Source: CAZXVU01 sp964644465 (lineage in GTDB: Bacteria; Chlamydiota; Chlamydiia; Chlamydiales; SM23-39). From it: a stretch of 13,526 nt of DNA. The DNA is taken from NCBI GenBank assembly GCA_964644465.1, contig CAZXVU010000051.1, forward strand, positions 1-13,526, given 5' to 3'. The notes under the pieces are model-generated. The model did no database searches. It was not told the origin of the DNA and worked only from the letters and a program-made list of their open reading frames with translations. Within the stretch, counting starts at the first letter, position 1, and every line of letters begins with the position of its first letter. The translations under genes and the position numbers were made by a program. Shown in pieces: positions 13,525 through 13,526 of the stretch.

Positions 13525-13526
13525 AA

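Overview
The window reads as chromosomal backbone of a chlamydia outside the Chlamydiaceae (Parachlamydiales-like; Waddlia or Estrella would fit, but genus is not resolvable by eye). The reasons are the gene content and adjacencies: pheT - MORN-repeat lipoprotein - ogt in one strand-line, as I recall for C. trachomatis CT475-CT476-CT477, and the grouping of murJ, nfo, rpsD and the YceA/TrhO gene, as recalled for CT624-CT627. The proteins also look chlamydial. A clear asparaginyl-tRNA synthetase is present, which Chlamydiaceae lack. Base composition looks mid-40s % GC. I see no phage genes, insertion sequences, CRISPR arrays, tRNAs or rRNAs.

Layout. (1) 1-2702, minus: rdgB/ITPA-like nucleotide pyrophosphatase, nfo (endonuclease IV) and asnS, tightly packed and probably one operon with an internal promoter before nfo; asnS runs off the left edge. 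(2) 2703-4374, plus: murJ, the lipid II flippase, divergent from rdgB. (3) 4415-5131, minus: rpsD as a single-gene unit with its own promoter, Shine-Dalgarno site and a strong terminator. (4) 5163-8733, plus: trhO (tRNA U34 hydroxylase), then a 100-N assembly gap that removes the end of trhO and the start of a large SNF2-family helicase. (5) 8693-8908, minus: a 71-residue coiled-coil protein overlapping the helicase gene tail to tail. (6) 8909-9187: the longest non-coding stretch (279 bp), with an extended -10 promoter and a short direct repeat. (7) 9188-9655, plus: a cysteine-containing lipoprotein of unusual composition. (8) 9652-13524, minus: pheT, a MORN_2 lipoprotein and ogt, probably co-transcribed.

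Functional themes are genome and nucleotide-pool maintenance (RdgB-like, Nfo, Ogt, SNF2), translation (AsnS, PheT, uS4, TrhO) and the cell envelope (MurJ, two lipoproteins). No previously undescribed multi-gene system is evident. The most interesting points are: an ITPA-type pyrophosphatase that seems to have lost the base-recognition Ser-His-Arg motif; a recurring promoter layout with the -10 box 6-10 bp from the start codon and no Shine-Dalgarno (rdgB, nfo, murJ, trhO), suggesting leaderless or near-leaderless mRNAs; an OmcA-reminiscent lipoprotein with strong charge segregation; two convergent gene overlaps, one carrying a 12-bp hairpin inside the opposing gene; and substitutions at usually conserved positions in MurJ and in SNF2 motif II.
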